Source: Natrialba magadii ATCC 43099 (GTDB lineage Archaea; Halobacteriota; Halobacteria; Halobacteriales; Natrialbaceae). From it: a stretch of DNA of 64,000 bases. Shown piece by piece: positions 18,777 to 25,710 of this stretch; the first letter of the stretch is position 1, and every line of letters begins with the position of its first letter. The stretch lies in contig NC_013922.1 of the NCBI RefSeq assembly GCF_000025625.1, positions 248,001 to 312,000 on the forward strand, given 5' to 3'. Position numbers and translations under genes: made by a program. The notes under the pieces are model-generated. The model made no database searches, was not told the origin of the DNA, and saw only the letters and a list, made by a program, of their open reading frames with translations.

Positions 18777-18847
18777 GGGACCGTGGGGTAGTGGTATCCT
18801 CTGCGGATGGGGTCCGTAGGACCCGAGTTCAATTCTCGGCGGTCCCA
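18777..18847 (+). tRNA. tRNA-Pro (anticodon GGG)
   Basis: 71 nt. A 7-bp acceptor stem (GGGACCG with CGGTCCC), an anticodon stem TGCGG/CCGTA with the 7-base loop ATGGGGT (anticodon GGG after U33), a 4-base variable loop, and a 5-bp T-stem CCGAG/CTCGG with loop TTCAATT. Discriminator A; no CCA encoded and no intron. The provirus-like genes begin just downstream, so its 3' end is the likely attachment site. Confidence 0.95.
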
Positions 18848-18965
18848 CTCGAAATTATCTAAGTGTTCAACTCTTAGACTCTCAACCACTCGAGAGTACC
18901 GAAAATCCAATTCTCGCTTTCGGTATATTACCACATAGCCGACAGCATTGTAGGGGGTGGTCTGC

Positions 18966-19196
18966 ATGACGGTCGCACCGTGGCCGTCAGTCGACCATTC
19001 GACTTGCGAACACTGCGGTGCCCACGTCACCGATCGGTTCCGGCGCGTCTTCGGTGACGATCGGGACCGAGCCCACCGCTGCGGCGAGTGTGATTCGTAC
19101 GCTCGACTGAGCCGCGGCTCCGCTGCTGGCGTCGATGTGCCGGTACCAGATCCGGAAACGTCCGCCGGCCGCCACGGAGGTGAGTCCGATGCCTGA
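18966..19196 (+). CDS. small zinc-finger protein (DUF7563-like)
   Basis: A 76-residue protein with CEHCGAHVTDRFRRVFGDD followed by HRCGEC and YARLSRGSAAG. Two CxxC pairs about 30 residues apart form a zinc site. This exact pattern is, from memory, common in haloarchaeal proviruses (DUF7563). First gene after tRNA-Pro and first of the coupled early operon. An upstream in-frame ATG at 18957 would add three residues. Confidence 0.7.
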   Translation: MTVAPWPSVDHSTCEHCGAHVTDRFRRVFGDDRDRAHRCGECDSYARLSRGSAAGVDVPVPDPETSAGRHGGESDA

Positions 19197-19467
19197 ACGA
19201 GTCGACCCGCGAAACCTCCCGTCTGGCTACTCGCCGGCTTTCATCCAGCTCTCTGACGGCCTGGTGTGCGTAGCGGACGCCACTGTCCGTGACTCGGGCT
19301 GGCTTGAGTTCACCGAGTGGTCCGGCACGACCGGTCTGGTGCCACCACGAGACTGCGGCCGGGTGAAGTTCATCGCGACGGAACTCGTCGAAGACGCGCT
19401 ACGGCGACGTATCGCGGACGCCGATATTCGAGCGGAGTACGGCCCGGAAGGCGAGGTGAGCCGATGA
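19189..19467 (+). CDS. provirus early protein, unknown
   Basis: A 92-residue mixed alpha/beta protein, unrecognised. It begins MPERVDPRNLPSGYSPAF and overlaps the previous gene by 8 bases and the next by ATGA, so it is part of one coupled unit. No metal-binding or membrane motif visible. Confidence 0.6.
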   Translation: MPERVDPRNLPSGYSPAFIQLSDGLVCVADATVRDSGWLEFTEWSGTTGLVPPRDCGRVKFIATELVEDALRRRIADADIRAEYGPEGEVSR

Positions 19468-20090
19468 GCGACCAATCTGCGAACGGTACTGTTCATCGGG
19501 AAGAGCCCACTGAGACGGTTTCGAACGGTGGTCGAAATAGCGACGGAACCGCGCGGATGCTTTCGAGATGGACTTTCGAATACGAACCCGCGCGGTTGAT
19601 CGTCAGAGAGTATATGAGCGGGCGGACGCTGAACGCCTGCGCTGGCAAGACCAAACTCCAGCACGACGGTGAGATAGTCCGGAACGATCTGAACCCCGAT
19701 CGTGACGCCGACACGAATCACGACGTTGCGGAGATTGCCGACTACTTCGAGCCGTGTTCATTCGATACGGTAATCTTTGATCCACCGTTCGACGAGAAGC
19801 AAGCTGAGACGAAGTACGATGGCCTGCACGCAATGGACGTGTACGCCGCCCTTGAGGACTTCAACGAACTGGTCCGACCTGGCGGCCATGTCATCACGTT
19901 CGGCTGGAATTCGTGGGGAATGCGGTCGTTCTCTGCCTTTGAGCGCGTCGAGACGGTCCTGCTCCAGCGCGGACCGATTCACCGCGACGTGATCGTGACG
20001 GTCGACCGTCGAACTACGCACTCGCTCACGAGCAACAACGGATGTACACTACAGACGGATGCTGACCGAAAGGGCGGTGGTTCGCGATGA
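19464..20090 (+). CDS. provirus DNA methyltransferase-like protein
   Basis: A 208-residue Rossmann-type methyltransferase candidate. Motif I is the degenerate LNACAGKTKL (near residue 56). Motif IV is FDPPFD (near residue 107), the [DNS]PP[YFW] signature of amino-methyltransferases acting on adenine N6 or cytosine N4. LVRPGGHVITFGWNSWG follows as motif VI. There is no recognisable target-recognition domain and no restriction enzyme next to it, so a self-modifying orphan methylase is the likely reading; an RNA substrate cannot be excluded. Confidence 0.7.
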   Translation: MSDQSANGTVHREEPTETVSNGGRNSDGTARMLSRWTFEYEPARLIVREYMSGRTLNACAGKTKLQHDGEIVRNDLNPDRDADTNHDVAEIADYFEPCSFDTVIFDPPFDEKQAETKYDGLHAMDVYAALEDFNELVRPGGHVITFGWNSWGMRSFSAFERVETVLLQRGPIHRDVIVTVDRRTTHSLTSNNGCTLQTDADRKGGGSR

Positions 20091-20206
20091 GCCGTCTCGT
20101 CGAATCCGACGAGTGCGAACGATGCGGCGACCGGATTAGCGGTCTTCGTCGGCTCTGCTCGGACTGCACGCGTGACGTTCGCGACGCACGGGAGGGTCCG
20201 CTGTGA
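20087..20206 (+). CDS. 39-residue zinc-ribbon protein
   Basis: A very short gene in the coupled operon: ATGA overlap with the methylase stop before it and GTGA overlap after it. The protein begins MSRLVESDECERCGDR and has a second pair LCSDC, so it likely binds one zinc with four cysteines. The tight overlaps on both sides support its reality. Confidence 0.6.
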   Translation: MSRLVESDECERCGDRISGLRRLCSDCTRDVRDAREGPL

Positions 20207-20724
20207 GTTCTCGCACGTCGGCCCTCGAGAGTTCGAAGGCCAGCGGTGACGCGCTCGAGGCGGAGTTGGTGCAGACGATCGACGCCCTGGAGTACGTCGG
20301 TGATCGGACCGCAACCTGGCACGACGCACGAACGACGACGCTCCTCGAGCCGGCCCACTCACTGCCGTTCTACGGCGTTGTGCTGGTCGAACCGGAGACG
20401 CCGGTCGAGATCAAAGGCTGCCAGATAGAGACGAGCAACGGAGACAGCACGACTCGCGGGCGGTTCTACGTTAAGCGCGACGCCCACGAGCAGTTGCTCG
20501 AGGCTGCCGGGATGTACCTGCTCGTCGTCTACATTCCGCGACCGGGATTGCCCCAGGTCGCCCGCGCGATTGTGCCGGCGACGATCGTCGACGAGCTGCT
20601 GGCCGGCCGGTGGTACGAGGTTGGCGGGTCGCGTTCGGAATCCGAGGTTGCGAAGCTCGCCTGGTCGCACGTCATCGATCCCGCTGGCGTTGATCCGTCG
20701 ACGACGGTCGGTGATCCACGATGA
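20203..20724 (+). CDS. possible PD-(D/E)XK nuclease-fold protein
   Basis: 173 residues with a GTG start overlapping the previous stop (GTGA). The stretch PVEIKGCQIETSNG contains an ExK preceded by a beta strand, followed by 'GRFYVKRDAHEQLLEAAG' and MYLLVVYIP, the order seen in Holliday-junction-resolvase-like nucleases (strand, ExK, helix, hydrophobic strand). The catalytic Asp upstream is less clear (HDARTTTLLE region). It may process viral replication intermediates; this is inference. Confidence 0.5.
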   Translation: MSSRTSALESSKASGDALEAELVQTIDALEYVGDRTATWHDARTTTLLEPAHSLPFYGVVLVEPETPVEIKGCQIETSNGDSTTRGRFYVKRDAHEQLLEAAGMYLLVVYIPRPGLPQVARAIVPATIVDELLAGRWYEVGGSRSESEVAKLAWSHVIDPAGVDPSTTVGDPR

Positions 20725-21017
20725 GTTCCGACCTCGAGCACGGTGAGCGAGATCTCGCCGCTGAACTCCAGAGTCCAGCAGCGGGCCAGGTCGGCATTCC
20801 CGTTGACGCGATCTGCGTGGGCTGTGGGCAGACGCGAGTTAAGCGCGCTCCGCTCGCTGAAGTGAGTAAAGACCTGAGCAAGGACCCGACCGAACTCGAG
20901 GCAGAAGACCTCACGTCGCTCAAGCACGTCTGTCACCGCTGTGGGTCCGCGACGTGGTGGAACGTCGTGGCGGTCCTCTCGGGCCTCCTCGAGCAGGAAC
21001 GGGGTGAGGAGGCGTGA
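20721..21017 (+). CDS. provirus zinc-ribbon protein
   Basis: A 98-residue acidic protein with ICVGCGQT (near residue 33) and HVCHRCGSATWW (near 73), together a treble-clef or ribbon zinc site. ATGA overlap before and GTGA overlap after it. It directly precedes the replication-protein candidate and is probably co-translated with it. Confidence 0.6.
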   Translation: MSSDLEHGERDLAAELQSPAAGQVGIPVDAICVGCGQTRVKRAPLAEVSKDLSKDPTELEAEDLTSLKHVCHRCGSATWWNVVAVLSGLLEQERGEEA

Positions 21018-22633
21018 GTCAGGTCGAGACGACGCCGCACGAGTGCGAAGGCCGCTGGAAGTGGGCCGACTGGGGCCGCGGCCCCTACGACGCACTTTCG
21101 TCGATCATACTCGGTCCGCCGTTCGAAGGCCACCTTGAGTTAGACACGGAGATCGACGGCGAACCGTGGCACCTCGTAGTGAAGTACAGCAAGTCGGGCT
21201 TCGCGCCGCGACTCTCCGACGGGATCAACGCTGAACGGCTCTACGAGTGGGACATCATCGGTCGTGGGCGCGGCGAGAGCAAGGCGACGTTCAACATCTC
21301 GCCCCGGTTCCCGAATATGCGCCACTGGGAAACCGGCGAGCCGCTGAATCTGCCGTGGGAGAATCAGGTCGGCGAGGTCGACGGTGTCGACGTCGAGTAC
21401 CACATGAGCAACATCGAACCCGGACATGGGCTCGAGTTGCTGCCGGAGTTCTTCGCGGCGATCTTCGAGAAGGCGAACGAACGGGTACACTCGGAGTATT
21501 TCCGCACGGCGCCGCACGAGTCGAGTCGCATGTGGGCGTACGAGCGATACGTACGCATTCGTCGTGAATGGGCTGCCAAGCTCTCGTCGGCGGGAGTCCT
21601 GCAGAAAATTGCGCTCCACCTGTCCGACCTGGAGGGAGTCAAAGCAGAACTGCACATCGACAACGAGGAAGTGATCAACCACCAGAACCGGTTGAAACTG
21701 AACCCTGCCTCAGCGAAGGAACTCTTTCCGGACCACACCTACGGCCGCAAGTTCGAGATCTACCAGCTGGCCGATCCGGACGCAGTCTCGAAAGACCACC
21801 CCTCGTACCACCCGAAAGTGGAGGTCTTAGTCAACAAGAAGATGAACGACAACACGGCGTGGGCGTGGGCCGATCGGCACGAGGTCACCGAACAGATTGA
21901 GGAGACGCTGCTAAACGCGCTCCACTGGGAAGACATCCCGCTCGGACCGGACGGTAACGGTGTCTACGTCGAAGACGATCACTTCGACGCGGTTGCTCGA
22001 GACGATCTTGTCGAACTCTACGACGATCCGACGCCGCGCCTCGAGGCGAAGAGCGAACACCTGTTGATGACGACGCTGCAGGATCTGGGCGAGACGCCGC
22101 GGGAAGTGACTGAAGAGGTCGCGACCGACGGCGGGTCGACCGTCGACGAACTCGCCGACCAGCTCGGGAAGCACCCCGCGACGATCTACCGAGCGATTCA
22201 GGATCTGGACGATATTCTTGAGCTGGACCAGGGCGAGGTATCGTTCCGAGTCCGGAAGTACCGCGAGGAGTTGCGTGCGCTCGTCGAGTCAGCGGAGTAC
22301 GCGATCGAGAGCTTCGCCGATCGGATTCAGCACGTGATGGGCCTCGCCGATCACGTCGCCGAGTCCTCGCCGTTCCAGCAGTGGCTTGCGGAGAACGGTG
22401 CCGAGATCGAATACGACGAGGCCGGGAACCCGAAGAAGCTCCGCATCGATGCGATTCTCTCGCTGCTGAAGGGCGATAGCTTCGAGAACGCCCGCGAGAT
22501 CGCACAGGAAGCGATCGACGCCTGGCGACACTCAGGGAACGACGTAGTGCAGTTCAGCAAGGTGTCGATGGTCTGGCGGACACCTGGAGGCGGACGAGAC
22601 AGCCACCGCGTAGGTTCGATCGCCGACTGGTAG
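21014..22633 (+). CDS. provirus replication-protein candidate (DUF7845-like)
   Basis: A 539-residue protein with a GTG start overlapping the previous stop. The large N-terminal part (1-330) is alpha/beta and unlike standard polymerases or rolling-circle Rep; I see no HUH or Walker motif. A winged helix follows at about 360-425 (STVDELADQLGKHPATIYRA), then a helical C-terminus. Proteins of this size and domain order sit at this position in betapleolipoviruses of the SNJ2 and HRPV-3 kind, where they are considered replication (RepA) proteins. It is the last gene of the early operon and is followed by palindromes that may be the origin. Confidence 0.6.
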   Translation: MSQVETTPHECEGRWKWADWGRGPYDALSSIILGPPFEGHLELDTEIDGEPWHLVVKYSKSGFAPRLSDGINAERLYEWDIIGRGRGESKATFNISPRFPNMRHWETGEPLNLPWENQVGEVDGVDVEYHMSNIEPGHGLELLPEFFAAIFEKANERVHSEYFRTAPHESSRMWAYERYVRIRREWAAKLSSAGVLQKIALHLSDLEGVKAELHIDNEEVINHQNRLKLNPASAKELFPDHTYGRKFEIYQLADPDAVSKDHPSYHPKVEVLVNKKMNDNTAWAWADRHEVTEQIEETLLNALHWEDIPLGPDGNGVYVEDDHFDAVARDDLVELYDDPTPRLEAKSEHLLMTTLQDLGETPREVTEEVATDGGSTVDELADQLGKHPATIYRAIQDLDDILELDQGEVSFRVRKYREELRALVESAEYAIESFADRIQHVMGLADHVAESSPFQQWLAENGAEIEYDEAGNPKKLRIDAILSLLKGDSFENAREIAQEAIDAWRHSGNDVVQFSKVSMVWRTPGGGRDSHRVGSIADW

Positions 22634-22766
22634 AACGGCCCTCGTGAGTGGCAACACTGTTGTGGCACTTGTTTTCAGCAACTCAGATTGTATTCTATCG
22701 GTGACTGTCCAGTTTTGGTTGTAGTCCTCGGCTCGAGGCTGGGGTCGGCACCGCGATCGCGCCGCA

Positions 22767-22827
22767 CCGCATGCGGGGTCGTTTCGCGCTTCGCGCGAAA
22801 ACCCCCTTGGAGGGTGTCCCCAAGGGG
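22767..22827. promoter_or_regulatory. three consecutive palindromes after the rep gene (origin or terminator candidate)
   Basis: CCGCATGCGG (22767-22776) is a perfect 10-base palindrome. TTTCGCGC/GCGCGAAA (22782-22800) is an 8-bp stem with a 3-base loop. CCCCTTGG/CCAAGGGG (22803-22827) is an 8-bp stem with a 9-base loop. An A-rich run follows at 22835-22841. The stretch is GC-rich between AT-rich flanks, in the 386-base gap between the rep candidate and the repeat protein. Confidence 0.45.
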
Positions 22828-23019
22828 ACAGAGCCAAAAAATTACTCCGCCCCGCCCCCAGCTCCGCACGATCTCCAGTTGATCCATACGAAACACTCCC
22901 TTCCACTCAGGATTTAGGACCACTTGAGTTTGGGCCTCAGGAGTGCAGTATTAGTTGGCTCAATCTCTTCACCCTACACCATGCCATTTATTGTCACTCC
23001 TGCGTACTTGGTAGTATAA

Positions 23020-24087
23020 ATGGATTCTAATGAGAATTCTGACGAATCGGATATTGCGATGGATGGGTTCGAGGATCTTGCTGCTGCATCGGCCGGCCTC
23101 GGTGATCTTGCTGCCATGACGACTGGACTGGAGGATCTTGTCGAGACGGCAGATGGGTTCGAAGATCTTGCTGCCGCATCGGCCGGTATCGGTGACCTTG
23201 CTGCCATGACGACTGGACTGGAGGATCTTGTCGAGACGGCAGATGGGTTCGAAGATCTTGCTGCCGCATCGGCCGGTCTCGGTGACCTTGCTGCCATGAC
23301 GACTGGACTGGAAGATCTCGTCGAGACGGCAGATGGGTTCGAGGATCTTGCTGCTGCATCGGCCGGTCTCGGTGATCTTGCCGCCATGACGACTGGACTG
23401 GAGGATCTCGTCGAGACGGCAGATGGGTTCGAAGATCTTGCTGCCGCATCGGCCGGTCTCGGTGATCTTGCTGCCATGACGACTGGACTGGAAGATCTCG
23501 TCGAGACGGCAGATGGGTTTGAAGATCTTGCTGCTGCATCGGCTGGTCTCGGTGATCTTGCTGCCATGACGACTGGACTGGAGAATCTCGTTGGCAGGAC
23601 GGACGGGTTCGATGGTCTTGCCGCGGTATCACATGATATTGATGTGTTTGCCACTCCGACAAAAAATTTCGATGACTCTTCAAAAACCCTGTTTAGAGAA
23701 CATCCTATTGAGACTCTAGCTTCTCGAACGTGGTTATGGAAGAATGTACAAGATCCCTCGGTTAATATTTTCAAAAATACTGTTGACCCATACGGCCCAT
23801 TCAGAGAAGAGGTCTACAAGACAAAAACCCTGACAATCAGGGTGATTACCGCGTCTGCGTTCGATGAAGGACAACTCGCAAAAAGTATGTCGGAAGAAGA
23901 GAAGAAAGGTATTCGGTTGGGAATTGCTATGGCGATAGGAGCATCTATTGCAGCATCAGTCATTCCTGTCTTCGGTGTGACTGCTGCACTTACACTTGCG
24001 ATAGCCTCAGCAGCGTTCATTTCAAGAGAGTTGGAAAGCTTCTATGATATAAAACGCCGTCAGAGACTGCCACAGGAGCAAGATTAA
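23020..24087 (+). CDS. tandem-repeat protein with hydrophobic hairpin tail
   Basis: 355 residues. After 15 acidic residues come six nearly identical 30-residue repeats (16-195), each made of three decapeptides of the form G-[FLI]-x-D-L-[AV]-x4, then a degenerate seventh copy. A non-repetitive region follows (about 225-300), then a hydrophobic Gly/Ala-rich stretch (about 305-342) that could form a membrane hairpin, and a basic tail. There is no signal peptide. ATTTATT about 33 bases upstream suggests a leaderless start. GC falls sharply after the repeats. It lies between the rep candidate and the second early gene group, a typical accessory-cargo position. I recognise no family; membrane toxin, anti-virus or superinfection factor are guesses. 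Confidence 0.75.
   Translation: MDSNENSDESDIAMDGFEDLAAASAGLGDLAAMTTGLEDLVETADGFEDLAAASAGIGDLAAMTTGLEDLVETADGFEDLAAASAGLGDLAAMTTGLEDLVETADGFEDLAAASAGLGDLAAMTTGLEDLVETADGFEDLAAASAGLGDLAAMTTGLEDLVETADGFEDLAAASAGLGDLAAMTTGLENLVGRTDGFDGLAAVSHDIDVFATPTKNFDDSSKTLFREHPIETLASRTWLWKNVQDPSVNIFKNTVDPYGPFREEVYKTKTLTIRVITASAFDEGQLAKSMSEEEKKGIRLGIAMAIGASIAASVIPVFGVTAALTLAIASAAFISRELESFYDIKRRQRLPQEQD
23065..23604. repeat. six tandem 90-bp repeats
   Basis: Six consecutive 90-base units in frame inside the gene at 23020, differing mainly by synonymous changes (gcttgc/gctgct, gaagat/gaggat) plus one Leu-to-Ile change. The low divergence points to recent copy-number change or conversion. Confidence 0.95.
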
Positions 24088-24154
24088 CCGAATCACCTTA
24101 CTGGAACCCCCGATACTCACCCTTGGGGTTGCACGTCGACAGAATCGATTTCCG

Positions 24155-24194
24155 CAATATGAACACGAACGAGTAGCACACTGTGTTCATATTG
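24155..24194. promoter_or_regulatory. perfect 12-bp inverted repeat, operator-like
   Basis: CAATATGAACAC (24155-24166) and GTGTTCATATTG (24183-24194) are perfect complements separated by 16 bases. The half-site core GTGTTCA recurs at 24309-24315 just before the next gene's ATG. It lies in the spacer between the repeat protein and the gene at 24321, so it could be an operator or an RNA hairpin ending the upstream transcript. Confidence 0.5.
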
Positions 24195-24320
24195 AGCCCA
24201 TCGCCGTTGAGATCGGGCCGTCCGGCATGCCGATCACGTCCGGGGCCGAGCCCTTCTTTATAAACTAAGGCCGTTCGAGTGAACCGAAAAAACTAGGAAT
24301 AGCGGGTTGTGTTCACGGCT

Positions 24321-24611
24321 ATGTCTCACAACGAGACGCCCGGATCGGTTCGTATCCGGACTGACGACGGGAACGAATGGCGATTCGCATCTATCCAGAA
24401 AGCTGCCCGGTTCTACGACTGCAACCGGAGCAACGCCGTCGCTTTCGCCTGCGAAGACGTTGATCAACTCGTCTCCGCAGCCAGGCGTGTCCTCGAGCGC
24501 GACGACCTCACCCGCGAGCAGCGCCAGGAGATCGCCGAAACGCTCTCGACTCGAGCCGTCAGCTTCGATGTGGAGACCGAGGTCTCGGTGACGACGAAAG
24601 GTGAGATGTGA
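24321..24611 (+). CDS. provirus protein, possibly DUF7692-like regulator
   Basis: A 96-residue protein. It begins MSHNETPGSVRIRTDDGNEW and contains a helical 'AARFYDCNRSNAVAFACEDV' segment reminiscent of small DNA-binding proteins catalogued in haloarchaeal viruses as DUF7692 (recalled, not checked). An in-frame GTG at 24309 is an alternative start. First gene of a second coupled group on the plus strand. Confidence 0.5.
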   Translation: MSHNETPGSVRIRTDDGNEWRFASIQKAARFYDCNRSNAVAFACEDVDQLVSAARRVLERDDLTREQRQEIAETLSTRAVSFDVETEVSVTTKGEM

Positions 24612-24613
24612 CG

Positions 24614-24826
24614 ATGACTGTCGACGATCTACTCAGAGAAGCCGAGCGAGAGAGTCGTCGCGAACTCGAGCAGGAAGCGAGAAAGGCGATCGAACTGCGC
24701 GCACGACTACCAGAGATCGTTCGAAACTCGATAGAGCAACTACTCGAGGAAGCCGACGATCTCCAGCACGCCCGAGAACTTGCTGGGCTCGACGAGTCCG
24801 GTGCCAAGGAGGAACCGAACGCATGA
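24614..24826 (+). CDS. small helical provirus protein
   Basis: A 70-residue protein, almost entirely charged helix (EAERESRRELEQEARKAIEL region), likely a coiled coil. A GTG at 24608 overlapping the previous stop (GTGA) would add two residues. Its own stop overlaps the next start by ATGA. The function is unknown. Confidence 0.5.
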   Translation: MTVDDLLREAERESRRELEQEARKAIELRARLPEIVRNSIEQLLEEADDLQHARELAGLDESGAKEEPNA

Positions 24827-24966
24827 GCGACTTAGAGAACGTAGAGCCCGACCGCTGGGGAACGTTCGACTGCCCCGACTGCGGAGCGCCATGTCATGTC
24901 TCGTGGGTCGAATGCGGGAGTTGTGACCGGCCACTCGTCGGACACAAGGAGGAATCAAGCCCATGA
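24823..24966 (+). CDS. 47-residue zinc-ribbon protein
   Basis: A short protein beginning MSDLENVEPDRWGTFDCPDC, with a second pair CGSC; four cysteines form a zinc ribbon. ATGA overlaps both upstream and downstream show tight coupling. Confidence 0.6.
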   Translation: MSDLENVEPDRWGTFDCPDCGAPCHVSWVECGSCDRPLVGHKEESSP

Positions 24967-25145
24967 GCGCGGAGTTTCCCGACGACATTCCCGGACCAGA
25001 GTCGATAGACTGTCCCGACTGTGGCGAAGAAATCGAAGCGTTTCCGGTCAAATGCTCGGCGTGTGGCTGTCCGTTGTGGGCCGGAGTGGTCGCCGGAGCG
25101 GTACAGATGATGTCCGACTCCGAGGGTACCCCGGAAAGTCGTTAG
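24963..25145 (+). CDS. 60-residue double-CxxC zinc-ribbon protein
   Basis: The protein has DCPDCGEEIEAFPVKCSACGCP, a classic rubredoxin-like zinc ribbon, similar in spirit to the preceding gene and possibly a diverged duplicate. Its stop overlaps by 4 bases the stop of the convergent nuclease-like gene, marking the meeting point of the two provirus operons. Confidence 0.6.
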   Translation: MSAEFPDDIPGPESIDCPDCGEEIEAFPVKCSACGCPLWAGVVAGAVQMMSDSEGTPESR

Positions 25146-25525
25146 AAAACGTCTGGGATAGCTATTTTCGCCTGTTTCGTGTCCCGATGGTCACCACCAC
25201 CATGCCACTTGAGCAGAGGGAGATTCGACGCTTTGCACATCTTGTCCTTGACGATCGTGCAGCCGCTCCTGCCGTGGGGCCGGTAGACGACGAAACAATA
25301 CCATCCGTCGTGTCGGCGTAACTTGTCGTGATAGGCCTTGTAGACCTTGAAGTTACCCGGCTGACCGTCTGAATGCTCGAGCATCGTCGATTTGATTTCG
25401 ATCGGCGTTCCGTTCTGAAACCGCGCGTCGTGCCAGCTGGCTCGCTCGAGAGCAAAGCGCCGCTTCTTCGCCATTCGTTTCTCGCACGCCGTACCGAAGT
25501 GATTCGCACGTTTCGATCGGTTCAT
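25142..25525 (-). CDS. PD-(D/E)XK-type endonuclease-like protein
   Basis: A 127-residue basic protein. GTACEKRMAKKRRFALERA is followed by DARFQNGTPIEIKSTML, giving a plausible active site (Glu in the first helix, Asp, then ExK). YCFVVYRPHG is the following core strand. The fold matches Hjc-like resolvases. It is the last gene of the structural operon, 185 bases beyond the ATPase gene, a spacing that could hold a separate promoter. Confidence 0.6.
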   Translation of the reverse strand: MNRSKRANHFGTACEKRMAKKRRFALERASWHDARFQNGTPIEIKSTMLEHSDGQPGNFKVYKAYHDKLRRHDGWYCFVVYRPHGRSGCTIVKDKMCKASNLPLLKWHGGGDHRDTKQAKIAIPDVF

Positions 25526-25710
25526 CTCTCACCTATCGATACTTCGACTATTCACGCGTCGCGCTCGTCGCGCGTCTTTATTTATTCCTCCTCTTTCTGT
25601 CGGGAACGAACAGCGGGCGATGGGCTGCGGTACGCGGCCCTGTCGGGCCGCGCCCATAGATACAGTAAAGGGGTGGCTGTTGCCGCTGCCACGTTGCCAA
25701 CTGTACGCCG

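Noticed and set aside
22532-22923. Minus-strand frames over the spacer after the rep candidate
   Set aside because: They read through the palindromes and the 3' end of the rep gene and show no conserved pattern.
23065-23604. CRISPR array
   Set aside because: Units are directly adjacent 90-bp coding repeats with no unique spacers.
23027-23683. Long antisense frames across the 90-bp repeats
   Set aside because: Any repeat whose unit is a multiple of three without stops stays open in other frames; the plus-strand frame alone continues into a sensible unique domain with a promoter.
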